A stretch of 43,114 nt of DNA from Rhodobacter ferrooxidans (GTDB lineage: Bacteria > Pseudomonadota > Alphaproteobacteria > Rhodobacterales > Rhodobacteraceae): assembly GCF_000176015.1 (NCBI RefSeq), contig NZ_ACYY01000028.1, positions 1-43,114 of the forward strand, read 5' to 3'. Positions 16,895 through 24,541 of the stretch are shown in pieces. Under the pieces are notes generated by a model. That model was not told the DNA's origin, searched no databases, and was given only the letters and a program-made list of their open reading frames with translations. The first letter of the stretch is position 1. Each line of letters begins with the position of its first letter. Position numbers and translations under genes: made by a program.

Positions 16895-17381
16895 CGGAAC
16901 TTCGGGGGGCAGACAGCCCCCCGTCTGCCCTCGACGCCACGCGCAACCCCCGCGTGTATCTTCGCAAATATCCCGGCAAATATGGCATTGTGTTTTTGCC
17001 GCCTCTGGCCTTATTGTAAGGTCAAGCGGGTCTGAGGTCGCACCGACCTGACCCCGCCTTTCAGTTTTGCTGCCCAGTGCGCAGGGCGGGCCACAGGTCC
17101 GAACGCGCCAACTTGGCAGACCGATTGGCCGCAAGGCCGCAAGTTTGCCCGTCAAGTCGTTGACAAAACGGGCTTTTCAGATGGATGCCGGTATCGGCAT
17201 CTGGGATATAGAACCGCAATGCGCCGCGCAACGACCAAGGTGACAAGCGACAGGTGCCCGCCGGGCACTGCTGCGCTTTCCCTTTGGCGCGGCCCTGCCC
17301 GAACAAGTCACCACAGGTCTGTCGTCTGCTTGCCGGGGGATTCTCCGGGTCGGGCGGTGCGTCTGGGTGCCATGGAACACA
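16895..17381 (+). other. Non-coding interval upstream of rne
   Basis: With the repeat before it, nearly 600 bases separate dctD from rne and I see no credible gene. The first part is GC-rich and has a GGGGGGCAGACAGCCCCCC hairpin near 16905-16923. A strong stem-loop lies at 17026-17057. A TTGACA hexamer is at 17160-17165, without a convincing -10 at 17 bases. The roughly 200 bases before the rne ATG could be a long leader; rne leaders in other bacteria carry the feedback site through which RNase E cuts its own mRNA, but no such element can be recognised by sequence here. Confidence 0.5.
17026..17057 (+). terminator. Stem-loop upstream of rne, possible terminator
   Basis: A hairpin with a six-base-pair upper stem (AGGTCG / CGACCT, loop CAC) on a lower GCGGG / CCCGC stem, followed by CTTTCAGTTTT. 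It could end transcription from dctD or be a folded part of the rne leader. Confidence 0.45.
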
Positions 17382-19994
17382 ATGGCCAAGAAAATGCTGA
17401 TAGATGCCACGCACTCCGAGGAAACTCGGGTTGTGGTGGTGGACGGAAACAAGGTTGAAGAGTTCGATTTTGAAACCGTCAACAAACGCCAGCTTGCCGG
17501 CAACATCTACCTTGCCAAGGTAACGCGGGTCGAACCCTCGCTGCAGGCGGCTTTCGTCGATTACGGCGGCAACCGGCACGGCTTTCTGGCCTTTGCCGAG
17601 ATTCACCCGGACTATTACCAGATCCCGGTGGCCGACCGCAAAGCCCTGCTGGAAGAAGAACGCGCGCTGAACCGCGCCGAGGATGACGAAGACAACAACC
17701 GCTCGCGCCGCAGCAGCCCGCGCCCGCGCCGCGATGCGCCGCGCGCCGAGGCAGTTGCCGCCGACCCGGTGAAGACCGCCGAGATCGAGGGCATGGATGT
17801 CGTCGATCTGGGCGAGGAAACCGGTGCCGATGCGCTGTTCGTGCAGCGCAACGCCGACCGCGCCGAAGTCAGCCGCGATGACGAGGCCGAACAGCCCTAC
17901 CGCGCCGTCGATCACGCCTCGGAAACCGATGACGAGATCGAATCCATCGCCGAAGAAGACGTGGCCGAGGAAATTCAGGCCCCGCGCAAGCCGCGCATCC
18001 GGCGCTACAAGATCCAGGAAGTGGTCAAGGTGCGCCAGATCATGCTGGTGCAGGTGGTCAAGGAAGAACGCGGCAACAAGGGTGCGGCGCTGACCACCTA
18101 CCTCAGCCTCGCCGGTCGTTACTGCGTCTTGATGCCCAACACCGCGCGTGGCGGCGGCATCAGTCGCAAGATCACCATGGCCGCCGACCGCAAGAAGCTG
18201 AAGGAAATCGCCCAAGAGATCGAGGTGCCGGAAGGTGCCGGGCTGATCATCCGCACCGCCGGTGCCAAGCGCACCAAGGCCGAGATTCGCCGCGACTATG
18301 AATATCTGATGCGGATGTGGGAACAGGTGCGCGAACTGACGCTGCGCTCGATGGCGCCCGCGCCGATCTACGAAGAAGGCGACATCATCAAACGCTCGAT
18401 CCGCGACCTCTACAACCGCGAGATCGACGAGATTCTGGTGGAGGGGGCCGAGGGCTACCGCACCGCCAAGGATTTCATGCGGATGATCATGCCCAGCCAC
18501 GCCAAGGCGGTGCAGCTTTACAACGAACCGATGCCGCTGTTCGCGCGCTTTCAGGTGGAAGGCTATCTGGCGGGCATGTTCAACCCGACGGTGCAGTTGA
18601 AATCCGGTGGCTACATCGTGATCGGCGTGACCGAGGCGCTGGTGGCGATCGACGTGAACTCCGGCCGCGCCACCAAGGAAGGCTCGATCGAGGAAACCGC
18701 GCTGAAGACCAACCTGGAGGCCGCCGAAGAGGTGGCCCGCCAGTTGCGGCTGCGCGACCTTGCCGGGCTGATCGTGATCGACTTCATCGACATGGAGGAA
18801 CGGCGCAACAACGCCTCGGTCGAGAAGCGCCTGAAAGACAAGCTGAAAACCGACCGCGCCCGGATTCAGGTCGGCCGCATCTCGGGCTTTGGCCTGATGG
18901 AAATGTCGCGCCAACGCCTGCGCCCCGGCATGTTGGAAAGCACCACCCAGCCTTGCCCGCATTGCCACGGCACCGGGCTGATCCGCTCGGACGACTCGCT
19001 TGCGCTGCAGATCCTGCGGGCGCTGGAGGAGGAGGGCACCCGCAAACGCAGCAAGGAGGTGCTGCTGAAAGGCCCGGTTGCGGTCATCAACTTCCTGATG
19101 AACCAGAAGCGCGAGCATATCGCGCTGATCGAGGCGCGCTATGCCATGTCGGTGCGGATCGAGGCCGATCCGGCGCTGGTCAGCCCGGATTACCTGATCG
19201 AAAAGTTCAAGACCGCCACCCGCGTGGTGCCGGAACACCATTCGGCGGCGATCTCGGGCAATGCCGCGATGATGGGCGCGCCGGTGGACGAGGCCGACGA
19301 CGATCTGATCGACGAGGATATCCCCGAGGACGACGAAGACGAGGTCGAAGCCGCTCCGGTGGCCGAAGCCCGCGAGCCGCGCCCCGAAGTGGCGGGCGAT
19401 GGCACCGGCAAGAAGAAACGCCGCCGCCGCCGCCGCCGCAAGCCGGGTTCGGGGGCTGCCGGTGATGCCGATCAGGCCGCCAATGGCGATGACGATGGCG
19501 ACGACGACGGCGACGAAGCGGAAGACGGCGACGAAGCCGAAAGCGCAGCCGCTGATGCGCCCGCCGAGGCCGAAGCCGAAGCCGCGCCGAAAAAGCTGAC
19601 CGTCAGCCGCTCGCGCAAGCCTTCTGCCAGGGCTGCCAGCGACAGTGCCGCCAAGGCTCCGGCGAAACCGGCGCGAACCAGCAAGGCCAAGATCGACGCC
19701 GCGGAGGCCGAAGCGGCACCCGCAACCGAGGCCCCGGCAAAGCCGAAATCCAGCCGGTCGCGCAAGCCGAAAGCCGAAGCGCCCGTGGCTGAAGCCCCGG
19801 TGGCCGAAGCCGCTGTCGAAGCTGCCGTCGAACCGGTGGCAGAAACCGCTGCCGCCCCGGTGGCGCTGCAACCCGACCCCGGTCTGGCCCGCGCCGAACC
19901 GCCGGTTGCCGACCCGACCGAGGCCGAGGCTGCGGAAACCGAAACCGGCGAGCCGAAAACCAAACGCAAGGGCTGGTGGTCGCTGGGCCGCTGA
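17382..19994 (+). CDS. rne: Ribonuclease E
   Basis: RNase E is the main endonuclease of mRNA decay and rRNA/tRNA processing. The 870-aa product begins AKKMLIDATHSEETRVVVVDGNKVEEFDFE, followed by an S1 domain (ILKV-type strand NIYLAKVTRVEPSLQAAFVDYGGNRHGF) that is split by an acidic/basic insertion of about 130 residues (about 92-220), a feature of alphaproteobacterial RNase E. The catalytic region has the magnesium Asp residues in VAIDVNSGRATK and IVIDFIDMEERRNN, and the zinc-link CPHCHGTG. The last 240 residues are a Pro/Ala/Glu/Lys-rich disordered scaffold with an Arg/Lys patch (KKKRRRRRRRK) for RNA and degradosome partners. ATG 17382 gives the conserved start; an in-frame GTG at 17367 is less likely. 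A hairpin terminator follows. Confidence 0.96.
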   Translation: MAKKMLIDATHSEETRVVVVDGNKVEEFDFETVNKRQLAGNIYLAKVTRVEPSLQAAFVDYGGNRHGFLAFAEIHPDYYQIPVADRKALLEEERALNRAEDDEDNNRSRRSSPRPRRDAPRAEAVAADPVKTAEIEGMDVVDLGEETGADALFVQRNADRAEVSRDDEAEQPYRAVDHASETDDEIESIAEEDVAEEIQAPRKPRIRRYKIQEVVKVRQIMLVQVVKEERGNKGAALTTYLSLAGRYCVLMPNTARGGGISRKITMAADRKKLKEIAQEIEVPEGAGLIIRTAGAKRTKAEIRRDYEYLMRMWEQVRELTLRSMAPAPIYEEGDIIKRSIRDLYNREIDEILVEGAEGYRTAKDFMRMIMPSHAKAVQLYNEPMPLFARFQVEGYLAGMFNPTVQLKSGGYIVIGVTEALVAIDVNSGRATKEGSIEETALKTNLEAAEEVARQLRLRDLAGLIVIDFIDMEERRNNASVEKRLKDKLKTDRARIQVGRISGFGLMEMSRQRLRPGMLESTTQPCPHCHGTGLIRSDDSLALQILRALEEEGTRKRSKEVLLKGPVAVINFLMNQKREHIALIEARYAMSVRIEADPALVSPDYLIEKFKTATRVVPEHHSAAISGNAAMMGAPVDEADDDLIDEDIPEDDEDEVEAAPVAEAREPRPEVAGDGTGKKKRRRRRRRKPGSGAAGDADQAANGDDDGDDDGDEAEDGDEAESAAADAPAEAEAEAAPKKLTVSRSRKPSARAASDSAAKAPAKPARTSKAKIDAAEAEAAPATEAPAKPKSSRSRKPKAEAPVAEAPVAEAAVEAAVEPVAETAAAPVALQPDPGLARAEPPVADPTEAEAAETETGEPKTKRKGWWSLGR

Positions 19995-20013
19995 ACCTGT
20001 TGCCTGAAATCCG

Positions 20014-20042
20014 AAACGCCGGGGGTCACTCCCCGGCGTTTT
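20014..20042. terminator. Bidirectional terminator between rne and tusA-like gene
   Basis: An eleven-base-pair perfect stem (AAACGCCGGGG / CCCCGGCGTTT, 20014-20024 and 20031-20041) has T on its 3' side in one direction and A on its 5' side, so it serves both convergent genes. The tusA-like stop codon (20026-20028) lies in the loop. Confidence 0.85.
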
Positions 20043-20292
20043 GCTGGTCCGCCCCGCGCCGGATGCGGTAAACGGTCACCGCGCCAACGCTTTCTGCCCC
20101 CAGAAACTCATGCCCGGCCCCAGCGCAGAAATGCGGCAAGTCCACCGCCGCCATCGCGTCGCTGGCCCGCAACGCCAGAACCTGCCCCGGCGCCATCGCC
20201 AGCAACCGCTTGCGCGCCCGCAGCACCGGCAAGGGGCACAACAACCCTTCGCAATCCAGTTCCACCTCGCCTTGCCCAACTCCGGTATTCAT
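20026..20292 (-). CDS. TusA-family sulfurtransferase
   Basis: The 88-aa product has the TusA fold signature: a strand, then CEGLLCPLPVLRARKRL with the active-site Cys19 in the CPxP motif, a GQVLALRASD strand, and a final strand EFLGAESVGAVTVYRIRR. TusA proteins carry sulfur as a persulfide to tRNA thiolation, molybdenum cofactor synthesis or sulfur oxidation; which applies here is not clear, as no partner gene is near. It converges on rne and shares its terminator; the stop lies inside the terminator loop. Upstream it is divergent from ccdA, a cytochrome c/thiol-redox gene, an association seen in other genomes for thiol-handling proteins but not proof of a link. Confidence 0.88.
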   Translation of the reverse strand: MNTGVGQGEVELDCEGLLCPLPVLRARKRLLAMAPGQVLALRASDAMAAVDLPHFCAGAGHEFLGAESVGAVTVYRIRRGADQQNAGE

Positions 20293-20407
20293 CTGTTCTC
20301 AAATATCCCCGCCGGAGGCTCCCGCCCGCACCGCCACGCCATTGTGACCGATCTTCCGGTGACGCCCCCACAGCGATACGCTATCACCGTGCAAAACAGG
20401 AGCCCAG

Positions 20408-21157
20408 ATGTTCGGAATTGACCTGATCGACGCCGCCCTGCTGCCCTCGCTCTTGGTGGCGCTGCTGGCCGGGGTGCTGTCCTTCCTCAGCCCCTGCGTG
20501 CTGCCGATCGTGCCGCCTTACCTGGCCTACATGGGCGGCATCTCGATGGGCGAGATGACCGGCACCACCGCCCGCCGCCGGGTGCTGCTGCCCGCGCTGT
20601 TCTTCGTGCTGGGGCTTTCGACGGTGTTCCTGTTCCTCGGCTTCACCGCCTCGGCTTTCGGGGCCTTTTTCCTGCAAAATCAGGAGATTTTTGCCAAAGC
20701 CTCGGGCGCCGTGGTCATCATCTTCGGGCTGCATTTCCTGGGTGTGTTCCGCATCCCCATTCTGGACCGCGAGGCGCGGATGGACGCGGGCGACCGTGGC
20801 GGTTCGGCCTTGGGCGCCTATGTGCTGGGGCTGGCCTTCGCCTTCGGCTGGACCCCCTGCATCGGCCCGCAACTGGGCGCCATCCTGTCGCTGGCGGCTT
20901 CCGAAGCCAGCCTGACCCGCGGCACGCTGCTGCTCGCGGTCTATGCCGCCGGGCTTGGCCTGCCGTTCCTGCTGGCAGCCCTGTTCATCGAGCGCGCCAT
21001 GGGGGTGATGACCCGCCTGAAACGCCACATGAAGCTGATCGAGCGGGCCATGGGGCTGTTGCTCTTGCTGGTGGGCATCGCGCTGCTGACCGGGGCGATG
21101 TCGATGTTTTCATGGTATTTGCTGGAAAATCTGCCCTTCCTTGGCCAGCTTGGCTGA
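20408..21157 (+). CDS. ccdA: Cytochrome c biogenesis/thiol transport protein CcdA
   Basis: The 249-aa product is a six-helix inner-membrane protein that moves electrons from cytoplasmic thioredoxin to periplasmic thiol proteins, needed for cytochrome c maturation. The two redox Cys are Cys30 in SFLSPCVLPIVPPYL and Cys151 in FGWTPCIGPQLGA, each in the expected Pro-flanked helix. The length is typical of short CcdA rather than DsbD. AGGAG lies just upstream of ATG 20408. The gene starts a + strand group with an alpha/beta hydrolase and a P450, but 63 bases and no functional link separate it from them. Confidence 0.94.
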   Translation: MFGIDLIDAALLPSLLVALLAGVLSFLSPCVLPIVPPYLAYMGGISMGEMTGTTARRRVLLPALFFVLGLSTVFLFLGFTASAFGAFFLQNQEIFAKASGAVVIIFGLHFLGVFRIPILDREARMDAGDRGGSALGAYVLGLAFAFGWTPCIGPQLGAILSLAASEASLTRGTLLLAVYAAGLGLPFLLAALFIERAMGVMTRLKRHMKLIERAMGLLLLLVGIALLTGAMSMFSWYLLENLPFLGQLG

Positions 21158-21220
21158 CCCGCCGCCTGTTTTCCGCCCGATTTTCGCGCTAGGCTTGCGC
21201 GGCGAACAGGACGAGTGAAC

Positions 21221-22459
21221 ATGGATTCCGATACCAACGGCACCGACAAACCTCGGCGGGCGTTTTCGCGCCGGGTGTTCTACATCCCCGGCTACGACCC
21301 GATCCACCCGCGCCGCTACCGCGAGCTTTACCGCAAGGAGGGCACGGCGCAGGCGGAAATTTCGGGCTACACGCTTGAACTGAAACCGAAAAAGGTCAAA
21401 GGCCCTTACGGCTGGCACGTCTCGGCCCGCATCGAAGGTGCTGCTGCCGATGCCGATGTCGAGGTGCTGGTCTGGTCGGATATCGTGCGCGACAGCATGG
21501 ACCCTTCGATTCCCGGCACTTACCTGCAACTTTTGCGCACCGCCTGGGCCTATATCGCCTCGGGGGCGCTGTTCCGGCTGATGCGGCTGCGCAAGGGGCC
21601 GATGATTGCCGCCCTTTACCCGATTTTCGCGCTGCTGGCGCAGCTTGGCGTGGCGGTTCTGGCCGGTTGGGGGCTGGCTATCGGCATCGGGATGCTGCTG
21701 CCCGAGGCCGCAGGGCCGCTGCCGGGGGGGCTGGCCGGCGCGGCGTTGGTCTGGCTGATCCTGCGCTGGTTCCGCCGCAAGGATGGCAAGTTCTTCGCCT
21801 ATTACCTGATGCATGATTACGCCTATTCCGCACAGGTCGGCGGCGCCAACCCACCCGAGCTTGAAGCGCGGATGACCGCCTTTCGCCACACGATTGCCGA
21901 GGCGATGCAGGGCGATTTCGACGAGGTGCTGGTGGTCGGCCATTCTTCTGGCGCGCATCTGGCGGTGTCGATCCTAGCCGATCTGATCCGCGATGGGTTG
22001 GCGCCGGGCGGGCCTGCGCTGGCCTTCCTGTCGCTGGGGCAGGTGGTGCCGATGGTGTCGTTCCTGCCAAAGGCGCAGCGGCTGCGCGCCGATCTGCACT
22101 ATCTGTCGGCCAGGCCGGAACTGACCTGGGTCGATGTCACGGCGCCGGGCGACGGCTGCGCCTTTGCGCTGTGCGATCCGGTGGCGGTTTCGGGGGTGTC
22201 GCCGCCCGGCAAACGCTGGCCGCTGGTGATGTCGGCGGCCTTCACCCAGACGCTCAGCCCGGAGCGCTGGAAGGAACTGCGCTGGCGGTTTTTCCGGCTG
22301 CATTTTCAATATCTTTGCGCCTTTGACCGACCCGGCGACTACGACTACTTCCGCATCACCGCCGGGCCGATCACGCTGGGCGCGCGCTACGCCGGGCGGG
22401 AGCCGTCAAAAAGCCGCATTGACCGGGCGATCTCCGGGCATACCAGTATGGCGGCATGA
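21221..22459 (+). CDS. Alpha/beta-hydrolase-like protein with two membrane segments
   Basis: I do not recognise a named family. The 412-aa product starts with a strand and turn typical of lipase/esterase folds (RVFYIPGYDPIHPRRYRELYRKE), has the nucleophile elbow Gly240-His-Ser242-Ser-Gly244 (VVGHSSGAHLAVSIL), and a middle hydrophobic pair (about residues 127-180: MIAALYPIFALLAQLGVAVLAGWG and LPGGLAGAALVWLIL) that could be membrane helices inserted before the nucleophile. The C-terminal half lacks an obvious catalytic His I can name with certainty. Its stop overlaps the P450 start by four bases, so the two are translationally coupled and may act on one lipid-like substrate. ATG 21221 is preferred over a GTG two codons earlier. 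Confidence 0.65.
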   Translation: MDSDTNGTDKPRRAFSRRVFYIPGYDPIHPRRYRELYRKEGTAQAEISGYTLELKPKKVKGPYGWHVSARIEGAAADADVEVLVWSDIVRDSMDPSIPGTYLQLLRTAWAYIASGALFRLMRLRKGPMIAALYPIFALLAQLGVAVLAGWGLAIGIGMLLPEAAGPLPGGLAGAALVWLILRWFRRKDGKFFAYYLMHDYAYSAQVGGANPPELEARMTAFRHTIAEAMQGDFDEVLVVGHSSGAHLAVSILADLIRDGLAPGGPALAFLSLGQVVPMVSFLPKAQRLRADLHYLSARPELTWVDVTAPGDGCAFALCDPVAVSGVSPPGKRWPLVMSAAFTQTLSPERWKELRWRFFRLHFQYLCAFDRPGDYDYFRITAGPITLGARYAGREPSKSRIDRAISGHTSMAA

Positions 22460-23820
22460 TACCTCCCAAGCCCCTTGCTCGCCCCGACCGGGTGTCGCTG
22501 CGCCGCTACCTGCAACTGTTCCGCGCCGATATCCTGTCGGCGCAACCGGCGCGGCTGTATCGCGCCTGGATGGCCGAGTTCCGCACGCCGTTCTTCCGCA
22601 GCTACATGTGCAACGACCCGGCACTGGTCGATCTGGTGCTGAAGGAACGGCCCGGCGATTTTCCCAAATCCGACCGCATCCGCGAGGGGCTGAAGCCGCT
22701 TTTGGGCGAGTCGGTGTTCATCACCAATGGCGCGACCTGGGAACGCCAGCGTCGGATCATCGACCCGGCCTTCGAGGGAGGCCGCTTGCGCGACACCTTC
22801 CCGGCGATGTGGGATGCCGGGGTTGCGGCGGTGGAACGGCTGCGCGGGTTGGCCGATGGTCAACCAATTGAAATCGAGGCGCAAACCAGCCATGCCGCGG
22901 CGGATGTGATCTTCCGCACGCTGTTTTCCATCCCCATCGAACATGCGGTGGCGGGGGCGGTATTTTCCGAGTTCCGCGAGCATCAGCGGGCGCAGCCCAT
23001 CGTCAACATCGGCGCCATCCTGCCGCTGCCGCGCTGGTTTCCGCGCTTTCACTCGCGCCGCACCAAGGCCACGGCGACCCGCATCCGGGCGCTGATCGCC
23101 AGCCTGACCACCGAGCGCGCTGCGGCGATTGCCGCGGGCAAAGCGCCCGATGATCTGGCCACCAAGATCATGACCACGGTCGATCCGGTATCGGGCGAGA
23201 CCTTCGAGACCGCCGAGATGGTCGATCAGGTGGCGATCTTCTTTCTGGCCGGCCACGAAACCAGTGCCTCGGCACTGGCCTGGGCGCTGTATCTGCTGGC
23301 GCTTTACCCGGAATGGCAGGACCGGCTGGCCGCCGAGGCCGACGAGATGATCGGGCCGGAGATCCCGTATTTCTCCATCGTCAACAAGCTGCGCGTGGCC
23401 CGCGCGGTGTTCCGCGAGGCGATGCGGCTTTACCCGCCGGTGCCGATGATGGTGCGCGAAAGCACCTGCCCGGAAACCTTCCGTGGCCGCGATATAGCGC
23501 CGGGGGCGCAGATCGTGATCTCGCCCTGGCACCTGCACCGGCACGAGCGGATCTGGGACAGACCGGACGAGTTCGACCCCGACCGCTTCGATACCGAAAA
23601 CGGTCGCGCCGGGCTGCGGTCGGCCTATATCCCGTTCTCGGTGGGCCAGCGGGTCTGCCCGGGGTCAAGCTTCGCCATGGCCGAGGGGCCGCTGCTGCTG
23701 GCGCTGCTGCTGAAAGCCTTCCGGTTCGAGCGGGTCGAGGGGCGCGATCCGGTGCCGGTGGCGCATCTGACGGTGCGGGCGAAAGACGGCATCTGGTTGA
23801 GGCTGCGGCCGCGGGGGTAA
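22456..23820 (+). CDS. Cytochrome P450
   Basis: The 454-aa product is a full P450 monooxygenase. The I-helix oxygen-binding motif AGHETSAS is at residues 265-272, the ExxR salt bridge is Glu321-Arg324 (EAMR), a PERF-like region DEFDPDRFD follows, and the heme ligand is Cys401 in FSVGQRVCPGSS. The sequence style (MVDQVAIFFLAGHETSASALAWALYLLALYPEWQDRL) is of the fatty-acid-hydroxylase-like bacterial group rather than the camphor group, but the substrate is not predictable. ATG 22456 overlaps the upstream hydrolase stop (ATGA). No ferredoxin or reductase gene is adjacent. The tandem 22-bp palindromes lie four bases after its stop. Confidence 0.92.
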   Translation: MIPPKPLARPDRVSLRRYLQLFRADILSAQPARLYRAWMAEFRTPFFRSYMCNDPALVDLVLKERPGDFPKSDRIREGLKPLLGESVFITNGATWERQRRIIDPAFEGGRLRDTFPAMWDAGVAAVERLRGLADGQPIEIEAQTSHAAADVIFRTLFSIPIEHAVAGAVFSEFREHQRAQPIVNIGAILPLPRWFPRFHSRRTKATATRIRALIASLTTERAAAIAAGKAPDDLATKIMTTVDPVSGETFETAEMVDQVAIFFLAGHETSASALAWALYLLALYPEWQDRLAAEADEMIGPEIPYFSIVNKLRVARAVFREAMRLYPPVPMMVRESTCPETFRGRDIAPGAQIVISPWHLHRHERIWDRPDEFDPDRFDTENGRAGLRSAYIPFSVGQRVCPGSSFAMAEGPLLLALLLKAFRFERVEGRDPVPVAHLTVRAKDGIWLRLRPRG

Positions 23821-23823
23821 GCG

Positions 23824-23867
23824 CAAAAGTTTTCGAAAACTTTTGCAAAATCCTTCGAAGGATTTTG
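23824..23867. repeat. Tandem pair of perfect 22-bp palindromes, copy 2
   Basis: Identical 44-bp copy of the element at 11653-11696. It lies between two convergent genes (P450 and a small conserved gene), a position where it could end transcription from both sides. Confidence 0.9.
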
Positions 23868-23869
23868 AC

Positions 23870-24100
23870 TCAGCACAACACCCGCACCGGCTCGTTGTTG
23901 CAGAAGATCACGAATTGCCCGGCATTTTCCACGGCGTGAAAGCCCCGCCTGCGCAATTCACGTTCGAAATTCTGCCGCCCCAGCAGGCGTTCGACGTCCC
24001 GCACCTTGCGGCGCACGATGCCGCCTTCGGCTGCGGCGCGGGCGCTGAAGATATGGCGCAGCCATTGTTCGGGCGTCACGATTTCGGCAAGTTCGGTCAT
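23870..24100 (-). CDS. Small conserved protein of unknown function (76 aa)
   Basis: I know this only as a conserved small protein of Rhodobacteraceae; relatives are sometimes labelled phosphoribosylanthranilate isomerase, which the length (76 aa) rules out. The sequence ELAEIVTPEQWLRHIFSA, RRKVRDVERLLGRQNFERELRRRGF and QFVIFCNNEPVRVLC reads as a helical N-terminal half and a two-strand C-terminal half ending in Cys. ATG 24100 has GGGAGGAG just upstream; the frame is open for 13 further codons that include no ribosome-binding site. It follows the RHH gene by 52 bases in the fumC direction and could belong to that transcript. Confidence 0.75.
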   Translation of the reverse strand: MTELAEIVTPEQWLRHIFSARAAAEGGIVRRKVRDVERLLGRQNFERELRRRGFHAVENAGQFVIFCNNEPVRVLC

Positions 24101-24152
24101 GGGCTCCTCCCTGCGGTTTGCCCCATCCTGCCGCGGCATGGTTAAACCGTGG

Positions 24153-24368
24153 TTAACCGCGATAATGCCGCAGCACGAACAGCCTGATCGCCGATGCCAA
24201 CCCGATATCGCCCTGCCGCGCCTCGTCGATCTCGACCGCCAACGCGTTGACCGGAACGCCGCGCAGGGCGGCGATGTCGCGGAAGGCGCGCCAGAACTCG
24301 GCCTCCAGCGATACCGAGGTGCGGTGGCCGTGCAGGGTCAGCGAGTGCTTTTCGGGTCGCCCGGTCAT
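24153..24368 (-). CDS. Ribbon-helix-helix domain protein
   Basis: The 71-aa product fits a ribbon-helix-helix fold: a strand (HSLTLHGHRTSVSLEAEFW) followed by two helices (FRDIAALRGVPVNALAVEIDEAR, GLASAIRLFVLRHYRG). Such proteins bind DNA as dimers through the strand. This form, with the strand reading GHRTSVSLE, occurs next to fumC in related genomes. Its start overlaps the stop of the DUF4169 gene by four bases. Whether it regulates fumC is not known. Confidence 0.8.
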   Translation of the reverse strand: MTGRPEKHSLTLHGHRTSVSLEAEFWRAFRDIAALRGVPVNALAVEIDEARQGDIGLASAIRLFVLRHYRG

Positions 24369-24538
24369 TCCCGCTCGTGCCCGTCCAGATCGCGCTTCGC
24401 CTTTTCGGCCCGTGCCGCCTCGGCCTCGCGTTCGGCCTTGGTCAGGCCGAACTTCACCGTATTTTCAGCCGCTTGCGCCCTGGCCGCTACCTTCGCCTTG
24501 GCCTTGCGCGCCTTGTTCAGGTTGACCAGATCGCCCAT
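24365..24538 (-). CDS. DUF4169 small protein (57 aa)
   Basis: This very short gene encodes MGDLVNLNKARKAKAKVAAR followed by a Lys/Ala/Glu-rich helix with KFGLTKAEREAEAARAEKAK and the end DGHERE. The opening and the GLTKAE segment are typical of DUF4169. The product is strongly charged and probably one long helix; the function is unknown. It starts three bases after the fumC stop and overlaps the RHH gene start by four bases (ATGA), so fumC, this gene and the RHH gene form one coupled operon. Confidence 0.8.
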   Translation of the reverse strand: MGDLVNLNKARKAKAKVAARAQAAENTVKFGLTKAEREAEAARAEKAKRDLDGHERE

Positions 24539-24541
24539 GGC

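Noticed and set aside
17061-19871. 936-codon open frame antisense to rne
   Set aside because: It is the mirror of a high-GC coding region with Gly/His/Arg-rich low-complexity translation; the sense frame is clearly RNase E.
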